From NCBI GenBank assembly GCA_032164295.1, contig JAJHTX010000002.1, positions 1,488,001-1,552,000 of the forward strand: a DNA stretch of 64,000 nt, written 5' to 3'. Under the pieces are notes generated by a model. The model was given only the letters and a program-made list of their open reading frames with translations, was not told the DNA's origin and did not search any database. Source of the stretch: Inonotus obliquus (taxonomy: Eukaryota > Basidiomycota > Agaricomycetes > Hymenochaetales > Hymenochaetaceae). The translations under genes and the position numbers were made by a program. Of this stretch, positions 45,078 to 57,424 are shown one piece after another (within the stretch, counting starts at the first letter, position 1; every line of letters starts with the position of its first letter).

Positions 45078-45435
45078 TTGGCGTTGTTGTCCGATGCCTG
45101 TCGTGATGGTTCGTGAAAGAGATGGTTACTTGTGTGACGTGACGTCGCGTGTCGTCACCCATCACGCTTAAGATTTTTCTTTTCTTTTCATTTTCTTCCA
45201 CTGGCAGGCCGCAGCAGAGACACAAGATGGCAAGACGCTGAATATTCAAGATGGGGTATGTGTATTGCTTCTACTATTAACATGCACCTGTGCAGTCTAT
45301 TGATAATAATGCAGGCCGTATGGAAAACGCATGAAGAGAAAGTCGAAGAATTAGACCAAGAAATAATGATAATTATAATACTCGTATCCTTGCATTTAGT
45401 TCGTGGACGCATCTCGCCGTTATTGTGTACTGAAG
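45078..45435. other. Intergenic region between CKS1 and IDO
   Basis: Contains the CKS1 promoter and the IDO 3' flank. On the + strand an intron-like GTATGT...ATGCAG segment (about 45255-45315) leads into a frame encoding VWKTHEEKVEELDQEI and a hydrophobic run. It is short and has no clear start, so it is not called as a gene. Confidence 0.45.
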
Positions 45436-47034
45436 TTATTGGAGTTCTGCTCGGCGCGTAGCATCTCTGGTTGATTTTAGCAAGGTTACAAGCTCAGTTC
45501 CCCCAGTCCCGCGAACGGGCCCACTCCGAGGAGCGTCCAATGGCTCCTTGGCCATAGCCGCCATTACAGGACAACTGCCAGTGTATCGCTGAGACTTGGA
45601 CATTGTCACAACATAAAGGCAGGCTGTCCTTATATGGATATCTTTAGACAAGGCACCCGATTATCAGTCAGGTTATTTCGGCCAGAGCGCGCAAGACCCG
45701 ACGTACCTCGGAATTTTTTCAATGCCTTAACCGCCCCGTTATACGGGTCCCGTAATGCGGGCGTTTGACTAACGAGCTCACGTAGTGGCCGAGGTGAGTT
45801 TTCCAAGTACTCCAAATACTCCCGGTGTGTTCCTGGCATGTAACGGCGCCTAGGACATTTACAGATAAGAATGATGCAGTGAAGATAAGTTTTCAATTAC
45901 TCACATTCTCTCCATGAAACCATGATCCGCTCTCTTGTTATCGTCACTCGGAAGGGGATGTCTTTTTTTAGCCAGCTTGTGGTCAATATCCAGCCAAATG
46001 TCCAACGCGTGCATGACAGTGCTTTGCCCGCCTGATGGTCCACTGAGATCGAGATTGTCAGAATCGGTGACTCCCTCGTATATCCATCGCGCTGACGTTG
46101 GTCCATTTACGTCCGCGCCAGCCAGCCATGGTCTGACACTCCAATAAAAGACGTGGGGATCGCATCCGGCACGTACGCTCTGAAGAATGTCGCTCAGCTC
46201 TTCAATGAGGCTCGCTACACGCTGCAAGTCACGAGAGATTTTCCATATGGAAGCCTCATCTTTCACGTCAGGTATACTGTGATATTCCTCGATAATGTTG
46301 AGCAGCTCGACTCCTCGAAGCTCGACGCTAGCATTCGTGCGGTAAAACTCGGCTTCGTCTTCCGTTCCCGAGAAAAGGTGTTCAAAGTGCAAGTTATCAA
46401 GTGTCATCGGTAGTGCGGGATTCATCGGGTAGGCGTTCCATAGAATTGTGTCCGCAAACGTTAGCACGGGAGCAATGCCGAGGATTTTTGAGACTGTCAC
46501 TAATGGAATGGCGAGGGTTTTGGGAATGATGGCTGGCATGGACGACCCTGACGGGGGGATCGAGTGCACATAGAAGTGTGTCAAGAATGCAAGGACTAGA
46601 TGAGCTCGTTGTAGTACGGGCCTGTCACTTTCAATGGTACGTGTGGGTATTACTGGCCCCTGATCATCGCAGATATACTTGTCAATGAGCGGCTACACCA
46701 ATGATCAATTTTCAGATGGACAAACCTCTCTGATCCGTTGGCGCCATAATTCGCTACTTTCCCGTTTCGATATAGCATCCTCTGAGATATCATCCCCGAG
46801 GCTAAGCACGTCTGGGGCCTCGGCTAATGCCCGTTCCCAGAATTCAAATGAATCGGGAAGACGGTGCAATGGATTGGCGGGGAGGCACCCCGTATTCCTG
46901 TCTATATCAAATTCCGTGTTGGATGTCGGCTGCTGGAGACCAATGGCTCGTAGCCTGTTGAGTATGTCAAGTAGTGCAGATGCACCCACGCGGAGTAGTT
47001 CCGATGGTGGCAAGACACTATGGAGATAGTCCAT
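45436..47034 (-). CDS. IDO: Indoleamine 2,3-dioxygenase (heme, tryptophan to N-formylkynurenine)
   Basis: Four exons, 46726-47034, 45905-46659, 45707-45849 and 45436-45641, encode 470 aa. The distal heme pocket region includes NPALPMTLDNLHFEHLFSGT and DPHVFYWSVRPWLAG, followed by RWIYEGV. Next is SGPSGGQSTVMHALDIWLDI, the conserved SAGQS block. The proximal heme ligand lies in RRYMPGTHREYLEYLENSP (the H of HRE/DFL). The C terminus is GTGGTELVTLLKSTRDATRR, as in all IDOs. The enzyme starts the kynurenine route, which can feed NAD synthesis (the BNA2 role) or simple tryptophan breakdown. Fungi often carry several IDO paralogues, and which one this is cannot be told here. A short Met/Lys-rich loop replaces the longer loop usually found before GTGG. 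A TATA box and a long palindrome lie upstream. Confidence 0.92.
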
Positions 47035-47124
47035 TCGTTATACGCGGAGGCCTTCTAGCAAAAGAACTGAAGAGATATGAATGAGTATGTGTTAGACAAT
47101 CTTGGACCTTCATTTCACTGGTCC

Positions 47125-47130
47125 TTTATA
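47125..47130 (-). promoter_or_regulatory. TATA box upstream of IDO
   Basis: On the minus strand the sequence reads GCATATAAAGG, with TATAAA at 47130-47125, about 91 bases before the IDO ATG. The position suits a regulated fungal core promoter. Confidence 0.55.
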
Positions 47131-47135
47131 TGCAT

Positions 47136-47163
47136 CCAGCCGGTCGTATTTCTGGCCGGCTGG
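47136..47163. promoter_or_regulatory. CGG-N12-CCG extended palindrome next to the IDO TATA box
   Basis: Perfect 8-bp inverted repeat CCAGCCGG ... CCGGCTGG with a 12-base spacer, giving CGG-N12-CCG. It sits six bases beyond the TATA box. Inverted CGG half-sites are the recognition form of fungal Zn2Cys6 (Gal4-type) activators. That such a factor binds here is inference; the palindrome is directly visible. Confidence 0.55.
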
Positions 47164-48984
47164 TTTCTAGTTTGGAGTATGAACAGAATTTGTCCAGGCT
47201 CCCTTGCATAGCACAACTGATGCTTCCATCACTCCGACACTGGAGATGAAGCTGCTGACTCGACTGACACGCACGCCGTTTTTCCATGTCTGGTTAGTTA
47301 CACGAATGACTCCGTCCTAAGAAAGCAACCACAGATCGTCTCGACATTCATCACTAAGCTCGTCGTCTTTCCGCCTATTCTTTAAACTCCGATTCACTTT
47401 CTTCGACGAGTCCAGGGACTCTGCCGGATGCATAGGTTTCCCTGATACATTCTATTGACTCTTGTTTTGCTTCTGAAGCTCCGTGATACGAGCAGAAGCG
47501 CAGCAAGAAGGAGCCTCCTGCGAACCCCGCGCTCGGTTGCATCACTCGTACAAACCATATTAGGTAAAACAAGGTGATTGCTTTTGAATCCCAGATGCGA
47601 TTCCTCTTGATGCAGGTTTTGCATCCGGGCTCACAGCCACCACGCTGGATCAAAATTCATTGATGTGTTTGATCTGTTCCGTCTTCCCCGCCACTCATCC
47701 AAGACCCTTACTCATAATTTGGTATCTCGGTGCCAATTTTGTTTGATACTGGCAAAATAATATTATCCGCGCTCAAGGTGGTTCGTCGATTGTGGCCAAG
47801 CTGAATTCTGACATCTCACTAACGAGAAATGATGTTGCCTCAGACCGCATCCGTAAGGGGTGTACCTCCGATGACCGCGTATTGCCGTAGGCTGTATTTC
47901 TCTCCTTCAGCCAAAATACGAAATTTCGGCCCGGATTTATGTCGGTAAAGTACGAGCTCTCCGTCCTTTCTTTTTCAAAATGTCGTTATGGTCGGTCCAA
48001 TGGTAAGTCAATGCGGCGCTCATGAAAAATACCTACCGAGCCGCCATGATAGTAACATTTGTCTTCGCACAGCCTTCGGATTTCCTCTAAATTTAGACCC
48101 TCGAGTTTGCAAAAGAGATTTGCTAGATACCCTTGGTGTGTGAAGTAAGAGGTACAAAGATTGGAGAACAAGGGGCATGAGAATGGAGGATACGTGACCA
48201 GAATAAAGGAATGTGATCACAACAAGTCGGCGCGCATGAGCTTGTATCAATTCCGAGGTCGCGTACCAGCCACTGGTCCGGTGCAGTCTCAATCGCTTAG
48301 AGTTAGAGTAAGATCCCAGCAACGAGTCAGCAACGGTGATGCCATCTGATGTTGGGCACGGATGAGCCGACTGAACGCGTGGTCTGCGTTCCGAAGGTTT
48401 AATGGCATGGAAAATAATAAATTAAACGGAGTCATAACGTTTTCTTATTCTATTGAAAATCCGATTCGGATGGTGGCATTATGCAAACTGAGAGTGTCCG
48501 CTCGACGTTCTGTGTCAACAAGCAGGGCAATGAACATGAGCTGAAACCACTCGGATTATTCACTTGAGCCGCAGGAACAGCTAACGCACACGTGGTGGTC
48601 AAAGCTCGAAAGCGGATCTGCGGCATTCCAAGCCCTGGCTGTGATTGAGTGCTTGGAGCGATGACCCTGGCGTCGAGGAGCTTGTTTTCCTTGAGGTTGC
48701 AAGGCAACGATACACCTGCTGTGGCCCGGCGGCGGTACCGTCCTCAGAGACCGTAATGATCGAGCTTCTGAAACGATGGCGCCGGCGACGGTCATACGAG
48801 CCACTGTCGCCGCACACAGTTCACGGATACATGTCCGATGAGACTACGAACTTGCACCGGTGACAATCCACAGCACGTTCTTTAACCGAGCACAGGTGAT
48901 AGACGCGCATTTGTATTTCGATGGCGCGGACGGCGCAGACGCCGAGCTAGCCATGTAGCAACCTTATCCAAAGCTAATGCTAAA
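47164..48984. other. Intergenic region without a supported gene
   Basis: About 1.8 kb upstream of IDO and downstream of the hydrolase gene. Several frames of 60-130 codons are open (for example minus 47375-47653, 47986-48171 and 48450-48707). They have Cys- or Ser-rich content but no family motif and no convincing splice-linked partner. They could be remnants of secreted-protein genes. Confidence 0.45.
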
Positions 48985-50905
48985 TTATTTCCAGCGCAAA
49001 CAGTGATGTTGCTGTGGGTCCTCAACAACCTCGCACTTGCGCTGAGCAACCTCTCGCACTTTGTCCTCGACCCCGCGCTTATCCTTCGTCAAGTTGCGGA
49101 AGGTATGGATAAGTTCTTCTATACTGAGAGCGTATGCGCCGCTCTTGGGGTGTTCGCCGCGCACGACTTTCTCGATCTCTTTCTCCGACGGTAGTGCGAA
49201 AGCCATGCGATTCCTTTGTTCAGACTTTTCCTCGTCCCAGATATCCATTTCTGGTGACGCAACAACATAAGGCGACTTGTCGAAAAACCTCTTGACTATT
49301 TCTTCAGTAACACCCGATAATTCTTCGGGGCTCCACGGGGGACGTAGGTCGCGATCCTTCTCAACGAGAACCTTATTCACACCAGTGAAGAAATCTGGGC
49401 TTGCGCCAGTCTATGAGAATGGTAAAATTAGACTGATTATGATTTAATGAGGGTTCCAAGAAGCAAAATTGTCTCACGAGGAAGGCGGTGGCTATTCCCA
49501 ACTCCATTTCAAGGGTTTGTGCCAGAGTCAGATACTTTCCACGCCGTACAGCTTCTAAAGCAACTTTCAGACTAGTTGGACTGCGCAGTTGCAATGATTC
49601 CAGTGTTCCTTTCGCCCACTTGCTGACGGCTGCCGAGTCGGAATTCCCTAATTCCTCTAAATTGGCGAAAATTTCCTCGACTGTGTTGTGACCGAATGCG
49701 GTATCTAGTGCGACTCGTACATCACCGACCAAGGGGTTCCGTGCTTCTTCGGCTAAGGGTTCACCGTAATGGTCCTCTATGGCTGCATTTATCATGTCCG
49801 TCGTGGGATCATCCATTGAGCCTAGTAACGAGAGAACCTGTGGAACTCTTCGAGAGGGGACAAAATGGGTAGCGAGTCCGAGCTCACTGTAAAAGGCGAA
49901 ACAGTCAATTTTCTTGGATGGAACTCCGGGCTATGTGAAAGTACTTACAAGACAGCACGGCCACGTACGGTTTCTCCTGTTAGGCCAAGATATGTTCCTA
50001 TCTCACCATCGAGAAGATTCAGAAAATGGTTAGCCCCAACGTCCGGGCAGTAGCCAATTTTTGTTTCCGGCATTGCAAATACTGTCGTATCAGTTGCAAT
50101 CCTGAATGGAGCGTGAGCGGATAACCCAACGCCACCTCCCACTAGTAGGGCAAAAACAGATGAATTGTGAATCAATCTTTCTGCGTTCCCCGTAAGCAAT
50201 CAAGGCACAGACTTGTGTTCCCTTCCAGGACGCAGATGTACGGTTTTCGCATCTGAGCTAATAGGTAGTCAAGCTCGAATCTAGAGAGAAAGGGTCACCA
50301 TTCATTAATATTGATGTTAGTCGAATGGTCAAGAAATTATCTTACTCTTCCTTGAAGTAGAACACGGCTTTTCGACGTGTTTCTTCGTTCTCTGCATTCT
50401 TGATCACGGCTGTTCAAGCAATGAGTACACGCTATCTGGAATAAAAGTACGCGTACCGACGACGTCACCACCCGCACAGAACGAGCTGCCCTTCCCCGTC
50501 CCTACCACAATTTTGCACAGTTCTGATTCATCCCATTCCTGGAAGCAAAATTTTTGAGTATCACAACAAGTAACGAAATGAATGGCATAGACCTTTATTT
50601 TTGGACGAAGGACACTAATCATTTCACTATCTAAGGCGTTGTGCTTCTTTGGTCGATTGAGGATGTACCGCCGCAGTGGACCATCGGACTCAAAGAGCAC
50701 CGGCGACTGTCAGGCGAGTAGAACATAGATACAGATTAGCTTTGGGCGCAGTGTACCTGATACAAAGAAAACACGAAGGGAGACTGCTATTCACCTCATC
50801 TGCGTTGGTTGGGGGAGTTGAAGACATGGCCATGTGCTGGGAGAGAATACGAGTCCTGGCGAGCACAGACGTACGCGACATCCTCCTCAAAGCATTAGCA
50901 AGCAT
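48985..50905 (-). CDS. EHD3: 3-hydroxyisobutyryl-CoA hydrolase-like enzyme, mitochondrial
   Basis: Crotonase-fold hydrolase, most like HIBCH of valine breakdown; yeast Ehd3 is also a mitoribosome component (mS47). The start [20 protein letters not shown] is a typical mitochondrial presequence. It is followed by [24 protein letters not shown], then [17 protein letters not shown] (first oxyanion-hole loop). After short introns come [20 protein letters not shown] and [12 protein letters not shown]. Next is [20 protein letters not shown], the second catalytic region (usually DVGG; here DVGA). The C-terminal half contains CMRELN-replacing helices around [20 protein letters not shown] and a tail typical of HIBCH rather than simple enoyl-CoA hydratases. 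About seven exons. It ends at the stop 48985-48987 and is divergent from TBCE, with about 178 bp between starts. Confidence 0.88.
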
Positions 50906-51083
50906 TGATGAGACTGCTGCTTGGCGAGGCTGAGCGGAAAGATGGGTAATCAAGTGGCAGCACACAGTGTCGGTCTGCGGTCTGCACACGGGGACGCGCT
51001 TCCGTCCCCTCAGCCAGTCACGCGCCTCGGCTATTACTATTTCCAACTAAATTTACCAGTAACCTTCATGTTCAACAAACACG

Positions 51084-53277
51084 ATGCAATTCAGTGAACA
51101 TCACATTCCGCAAGTTGGCCGTCGTATATCCTTGAATAGCAACAAGGCTACAATAAGATACATCGGTGAAGTGCAGGGTACGCGTGGAATATGGATCGGT
51201 GTTGAATGGGACAATCCTAATAGAGGGAAGCACAGTGGTGAAAAAGATGGAAGACATTACTTCGCTTGCAGGTAACTCTCCGATACGATGATGAACAACA
51301 AGATTCTGATATTCTACATGTGCCCCTCAGGGTTCCTGGTTCAGGATCATTCATTCGTCCATCTCCGGCCTTATCTTACGGTCAAACGTTCTTGAGCGCC
51401 CTAGTATCAAAATACGTCGAAGTTCCCCACAGCAACCAGCAGAAAGAAACTGTCATTCTTGGATCAAGCAACGGTGCCATCGAGGTGGAGGCGATTGGCC
51501 TGAACAAAGTGCGCGGGAAACTAGCTCGACTTGAACGCCTTCGTGAAATTAGTCTGGATGCGGAAGATGTTGCCTGCGCAGACCCACCCGGAGAAATCAG
51601 GAGGTCGTGTCCAAGTGAGATATACCGTTTTTGCACAATTGCAGTCAACCTTACATTGTAATTGCGTGCAGATGTTCGCAGCCTTGACCTTTCAAACACC
51701 TTACTTTCCTCCTGGGATACCGTTGCTCTCATTACGAGCGAATTGCCAGCCTTACGGGAATTAAGCCTCAAGTGCGCGACTCTGTATTCAATGGCGACTG
51801 CGGTGTTCTCTATCAACGTCGTCCCTTTGTTTCAGCTGCAATCGCTTTTCAAGGCTTACCGATGCTGCTAATTTGAGCTCAGCATTCCTATTCATCGAGG
51901 AGCTCCGTCTCAACCAAACGATGACCATATGGTCTGAAGTGATCCTTCTAGTCTCAATTATGCCAAATCTGCGAATCCTCGAATTGGGATACAACAGTAT
52001 GGAACGTCTAGGTGGGGTGGGATCTCAAGATGAATTTCCTGCGACGAAGCTTGAAGTTCTCAATCTTGATGCGAATAAGCTCCTTGATTGGAATGACGTT
52101 ATGTGTTCTATTTCGCCATTTAAAAAGTTATCCATTCTCCCGCACAATGTGCCTTTCGTGATGTTGTGCTGACGAACGGTTCCGATGCGATAGGTTAGAC
52201 CGGTTAATATTAACGGCGAATAAATTCCAGCACGTTCCAGAGGCGCCGTCCATGCAGACCGCGCCTTTGATTGTACAGTACCTAGGTCTTCGGGACAACC
52301 TAATTTCGGAGTGGCGAGACGTCGATGCACTCAATGTTTGGTTTCCAAACATGAAGACCCTGAACATGGACGGCAACCCCATCTTCTCAAGTATGTGATT
52401 TATTTCATCATGTTATGGTTCCGAACACCTGTGTTCACGGTATTATGTCTTCAGGGTCAACAGATTTTCGCCAACAAGTGATTGCTAGGCTTCCACATCT
52501 TGAGGCACTTAATGGAACGGCCGTATGCAATACACTTTTCACGACTCAGAATATACTGAATTGAGTCAATCTTCATCCCCACGCTTCTTGATCGCAGATA
52601 TCCATCAAGGAGAGGAACGACAGCGAGATATATTGTCTCTCCCAAATATCCCAAAACAGTCAGAAGTCCGCAGAAGAGCTGCAGCGTGATTTCCCTCGTT
52701 GGAAAGAATTATGTGAAAGTGAGCTAGTCTACCAAACTTACACTATGATAGCATCATTTGTCTCGAGCTAAAGACCAATACCTACATTTGTATGGCTCGC
52801 CTAGAGCATGGCACACCGGAGGCCAAGGGCACCGCGAAAGCCCGCGATACCCTAGCTGACCGCCTCATTAGTGCGTGCTCCGTGTGTGCCCATTACTCAA
52901 CTCGCTGATTCTTGAGCACCGGCACTCCCTATACAACAGATATCCACGTCCATCTGCTCAAGTCCGTTGAGCCCGATCTACACGTGGATTTTGCGGCGTC
53001 CTCGGCGCCAGCATTCATGGCGCGGCTCCCGCCGCCATCATCGCTTCGTGTCCTTCCGACAATGCCGATTCGACTTGTCCGGCCAAAGCTGTTGAAAAGT
53101 CTCAAACTTCCGTCTGATCGTTCGCGACAGGACCCTAGCCTTGACATGTGGTTGGTGATGGAGGATGGTGAATTGAGGAAGATTGACCTTGACGAAGAAG
53201 CCCGAGATCTTACTTGGTCGGGGATACAAGACGGTTCACACATTATCGTCATTGCGAGTGGGTCTGATCACAACTAA
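51084..53277 (+). CDS. TBCE: Tubulin-folding cofactor E (CAP-Gly, LRR and ubiquitin-like domains)
   Basis: Cofactor E (yeast Pac2) captures alpha-tubulin and joins it to beta-tubulin. The N-terminal CAP-Gly domain starts VGRRISLNSNKATIRYIGEV and contains GIWIGVEWDNPNRGKHSGEK with the G-K-H-x-G loop, then GRHYFACR. After an intron come SFIRPSPALSYGQTFLSALV and leucine-rich repeats (VRSLDLSNTLLSSWD, LRILELGYNSMERLGGV, LEVLNLDANKLLDWNDV, VQYLGLRDNLISEWRDV, MKTLNMDGNPIFS). Next comes an LRR cap with ARLPHLEALNGTAISIKERN. The C-terminal ubiquitin-like domain includes SLDMWLVMEDGELRKIDLDE and ARDLTWSGIQDGSHIIVI. About ten short introns were traced. Residue order and domain set match the family, and nothing essential is missing. 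Confidence 0.93.
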
Positions 53278-53971
53278 GCCCTCCGGTTATGATCGCAACA
53301 TGAAGACAGATGTAAGGGGTAAATCAAGTTTATTCACTAGATGAAGTAGAACGCAAATACATGACAATCTCTAAATGACTCCTTACCTTGATTTACCGCT
53401 ACTGAAAATGACGCCGCCGCCGTACTATACGCATCAGTCTTCGGCCTAAATAATGAACAACTTACCTGGATATCAATTGGAAGACCGAACAAAGGGAATA
53501 ACCGACGTCACGTGATTCACACCTGCCGAATAATGCTCTCGGTTGTATCGCCCGGCCATTGCTCACCCAAGGTGTGATGCTCCCGGGCTGCAAGTATTCG
53601 TTTTTGCTCCGAACTCGCCTAACGCTATTACAGTCATTCGTCTCCACTCGCAAGTGCGCGAGGCGGTACTCCACTGCTTACCGTGCCATTCGACCTCAGC
53701 GGCCACCACACGCTGGAGTTCCTATAGTAACGCATATCGGAAAATGGTCTCCTTTATGTTGCCTCTGGGCCAAGGACAAGAGTCCACAATTCGAATAGTA
53801 AAGGCCCTCACAAAAAACCGTGTATCCGGGCCACATTCACGAAACCACGTCGAGAAAACTGGGGAACATAGGGAAATCACGAATCCTAGGATAAGTCATA
53901 TAGGAAGTCCTTTTTCAGTCGCCTTAAGATGCCTATTCGTCGCCAAACGCCTTTCCATGTCGGCTCGTCCC
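53278..53971. other. Tail-to-tail intergenic region with a possible spliced minus-strand RNA
   Basis: About 690 bases between convergent genes. On the minus strand a strong donor CAG|GTAAGT (about 53465) is followed after 64 bases by TTTTCAG (about 53405). An E-box CACGTGA lies near 53512. No protein-coding frame of note links these exons, so a small non-coding or 3'-UTR transcript is possible. Confidence 0.4.
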
Positions 53972-55174
53972 TTAGCGCGACCATCCTGCATCGCCATTGG
54001 ACCTTCCAGGCCTATCACTGTAACGGTCATCACGCCTTCTGTCGTCACGACGTCTTTCATAAGGTTCGTCACGCGCACCCCTCCTATCATCAAAGTCCCT
54101 ACGAGGAGGCGGTGGGGACCGAGGAACATCGTCACGACGAGGGGGCGGAGAAGCGGAACGCCCACGGCGTGGCGGCCTGTCATCCCGGTAGCGATCACCT
54201 CTGTCCTTGAAACGATCACGATCATCACGACGGAAGTTGTCAGGGTCAGCACGCTGAATGTGTGGTTAGCAAGTGCTTCTTGATACTTGAAATTATCGTG
54301 AACAACATACCTCATCATCTATGCTGACGCGGACTTGGTGTCCACGCAAGTCAGTGTTGTCCAACTTTTCGACAGCCCGTTCTGCATCATCGCGGGTTAG
54401 ATATTCCAAAATTCTATGAACAATAATGTCAATAAAAACCCTTATCTACCCTATAAAATCGTTTCCTTACCCGCGACCAGGGGTGTAACGATCAACGTCA
54501 GCAAACGAGACACTGCCCGCTTCGCGACCGAAGTCCTTAAGATCCTGTGTGCACGACGCATATAAGATAGCGTCCTCAATCAAGTATTCAGAAAACTTCA
54601 CTGACCTGCCAGCTAGTCTCTTTACCGATATGGTCGACGACGACTCTTATGCCTGCAGGGCGACGACGAGGAGCGAAACTGCGCTCCTCAAAGTCCGGTC
54701 TACGGCTTCTATTTTCCTTGGCATACTCAATGACAATGCTAGATAGGAGAAATTCTTAGATTAAGAATGTGGGACGTCTGAAGATAGCTGCTGCTCACTC
54801 AGAGCCCAAGAAAGGTTTTCCCTTCAGGTCACGCAAGGCGTCTTCAGCGTCCTGATGGCAAGCTTACGTTCAGCCACTGGATAAAAAGGGATGCATCACG
54901 TCCGGCTCACCCTGCTTTTCTCAAACTCAACGAACCCGAATCCTGATAAAACCGATCAGGGTCAGACCAGTTACCATAACGTTAGATAACCGAGCAGGAC
55001 ACGAACCAGTCATGACACGGACATCAACAAGATGCCCAAAACCTTGGAAGTATTTTTCCACCTCCTCAGTGCGTGTGTCAGGGGGGAGCTCTGCACCACG
55101 AAAACCATCAGCAAACTAGATCGGCATGCCAGAAAATGGTGAGACGAACTTCCAAGATAGAGACGACGGGCCAT
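53972..55174 (-). CDS. SR-type splicing factor with two RRMs and an RD/RS tail
   Basis: Starts MARRLYLGRAPPDTRTEEVE after a first intron. RRM1 continues with YFQGFGHLVDVRVM and GFGFVEFEKSRDAEDALRDL, carrying RNP2 (LYLG) and RNP1 (GFGFVEF). RRM2 reads RVVVDHIGKETSWQDLKDFG, then REAGSVSFADVDRYTPGRGI and LEYLTRDDAERAVEKLDN. This is the pseudo-RRM signature (SWQDLKDF) of SRSF1/4/5/6-like proteins. The tail is rich in Arg, Asp and Ser (DDRDRFKDRGDRYRDD, RRGRSASPPRR) and ends GRSNGDAGWSR. It lacks long RS dipeptide runs, having mostly RD/RR repeats, as in fungal Srp2-like proteins. Seven or so short introns interrupt it. It acts in spliceosome assembly and mRNA export; that role is from the family. 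Confidence 0.9.
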
Positions 55175-55415
55175 GGTGGGAGTCGTTAAGGGGGAGAATG
55201 TTGATGTGGTGAGCGTGATAAAAGACACCGGCGGAGTTTTAATCTTCGGTTACTCAAAGCAAACCAAACAGTGTATAAACAACGTTCAATAAGATACTAG
55301 CATTAGGTGCCACGAATCCGAGAAGATAGAACATAGTCGTACATGTTTTGCGATACGAATCAAAGCAAAATAAAACTAATAGAACGGAGAATAATATCGC
55401 TCAGCACCGCGCTAC

Positions 55416-57424
55416 TTAATGCTGCGACCAGTCGATGGTAGTGATGTCGATTCCCTCTTGAACCATTTCCCAAAGCGGACTGAGATGAAAAGGACGTTAG
55501 TCGAGAAAGTGATGCATGGGTAAGTAGTACGAACCTCATATCGCGCAGCTTCTGCACCGTCGCTGCAAGCTTTTCGATCACATAGTCGATCTCTGCTTCG
55601 GTGGTGAAGCGTCCAATACCAAATCGCAATGAAGAATGGGCCAGGTCTTCCGCAGCGCCTAGAAAACTCACTGTCAGTCTACCCGAGTATCAACTAGCAA
55701 TTATAGCTCACCTAAAGCACGAAGCACGTAAGACGGTTCGAGAGATGCCGAGGTACAAGCACTTCCGGACGAAAGGGCAATGTCCTAGGAGGTTGTCAGC
55801 GGCATACTCAAATAACGGAATTCGCATGCATTCGTACCTTCAGAGCCATCAGAAGACTTTCACCCTCGACGTACGCAAAGCTAAGATTGACACATCCCGG
55901 ATAACCATCGGGATCACCGTTTCTCACAACATGAGACACTTTCTTGTTGATTCCATCGACCAATCTCTTAGAAAGCTTGGATATTCGAGCATGATCCCTC
56001 TGAAAGCACCCGAATCAGTATCTTATCAAGCAGGCACAGCAAATCCAGTCGCGTCTCAGTACCCCTGCACGATAATTCACAGCATGGCTGACTCTGTAGC
56101 AGCTGCATGAAAAGGTGTGAAGCCGCGAGTCACCTTGCTCAATCATGAAATTCGACGTGCGAAATTTCGTCGTAGACGGAAGTAGATCAAAATCAACAAC
56201 TCACCGCCATCTCTTGCTGCGCAATCCTAGCAGCCTCGCCAAGACCTACGACGAGAGCGGTAGGTAAAGTCCCACTCCTCAGTCCACGCTCCTGTCCGCC
56301 ACCACTGATAATCGGTTCCAGTCGGACGCGGGGTCGTCTTCGGACATAAGCTGCGCCAATGCCCTTTGGCCCGTACAGCTTATGGCCCGAAATACTCAAT
56401 AGATCAATATTCATCTCATTAACATCAATCGGTATCTTCCCAGTCGCCTGTGCTGCATCAGTGTGGAAGTGTACCCCCCGATGCCTCCGCACAATGGCAC
56501 CAATCTCCTTAATAGGCTGAATGACACCGATTTCATTGTTGACGGTCATGATCGATACCAGTGAGGTGTCGGGGCGAATAGAGGCCTCCAGTTCATCTAA
56601 GTCTATGAAACCATTGGTCTGAACGGGGAGATAAGTTACATCGAATCCTTCTTCTTGCAGTTTTCGACATGAGTCGAGCACACATTTGTGCTCCTGCAAC
56701 GAACAATCAGCGATCTAACTCCGGTAACGGTTGGCATGAACGGACCGTTTGAGTAGTAATGATATGCTTCTTCTTGTCCTTGTAGAATCGAGCGATCCCT
56801 TTGATTGCCATGTTATTCGTTTCAGTCGCCCCTGAGGTGAAGACAATGTCCTTTGCCTCAGCACCAATGAGGTCGGCAACGTGCTAGACACATGATTAGT
56901 GACTGAAATAACTGTTGAAAGGCTCGAGCTCACTTTGCGTGCCTCGTCCACGGCCTTCTCAGCCTCCCAACCGTAAGCGTGGGTACGACTGTGAGGATTG
57001 CCATACTGATCCGTGAAGAAGGGCAACATGGTGTCAAGGACCCGAGGATCAACGGGCGTTGTTGCCTGCACACAAATCAGCAACTATAGATCATGTCACA
57101 GCGCGTAGCATAGGGCCGCACCTGCATATCGAGGTAGATTGGTCGTGTTTTATCTTTCAAGGACCCTTCACGCTTGGGAACTTCTACCTTGAAACCAAAC
57201 ATGTCTAAAAAGAGCCAACGGTCCCCTATCAGCAAGAAACGAGTATAAATGCATTCCATACCTGATCGTGGTGTGAAGTGCCCATCGTCTTGAAAGGTGG
57301 AAGGTAAATCGACTACACTCGCACGGTCCGCACTTGAAGGTGTAACGAGCGTCCTACGAGCACAGCAAGCGGGAAAGCGGCGAGCCGAACGGCAAACGGC
57401 AGATTTTGAGACGCCTGAAAGCAT
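55416..57424 (-). CDS. NFS1: Cysteine desulfurase, mitochondrial (iron-sulfur cluster assembly)
   Basis: PLP enzyme that takes sulfur from cysteine for Fe-S cluster and tRNA thiolation pathways. The start [20 protein letters not shown] is a mitochondrial presequence. Then come [20 protein letters not shown] and [20 protein letters not shown]. Next are [20 protein letters not shown] and [20 protein letters not shown]. The PLP lysine lies in [20 protein letters not shown], and [20 protein letters not shown] follows. The persulfide-forming Cys loop is [20 protein letters not shown], and the end is [20 protein letters not shown] plus H and the stop. About eight introns. Length and all catalytic residues are normal. 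The gene is upstream of and on the same strand as the SR gene, with about 240 bp between. Confidence 0.95.

Noticed and set aside
45258..45461. Plus-strand frame with coiled-coil and hydrophobic run
   Set aside because: No start codon model, very short, and it overlaps the CKS1 promoter and IDO 3' end; splice ends could be chance.
53543..54283. Long + strand frame of 246 codons
   Set aside because: It is antisense to the SR-protein tail, whose repetitive Arg/Asp codons keep the opposite strand open. The + strand product has no family features, and the minus-strand gene has clear RRMs and splicing.
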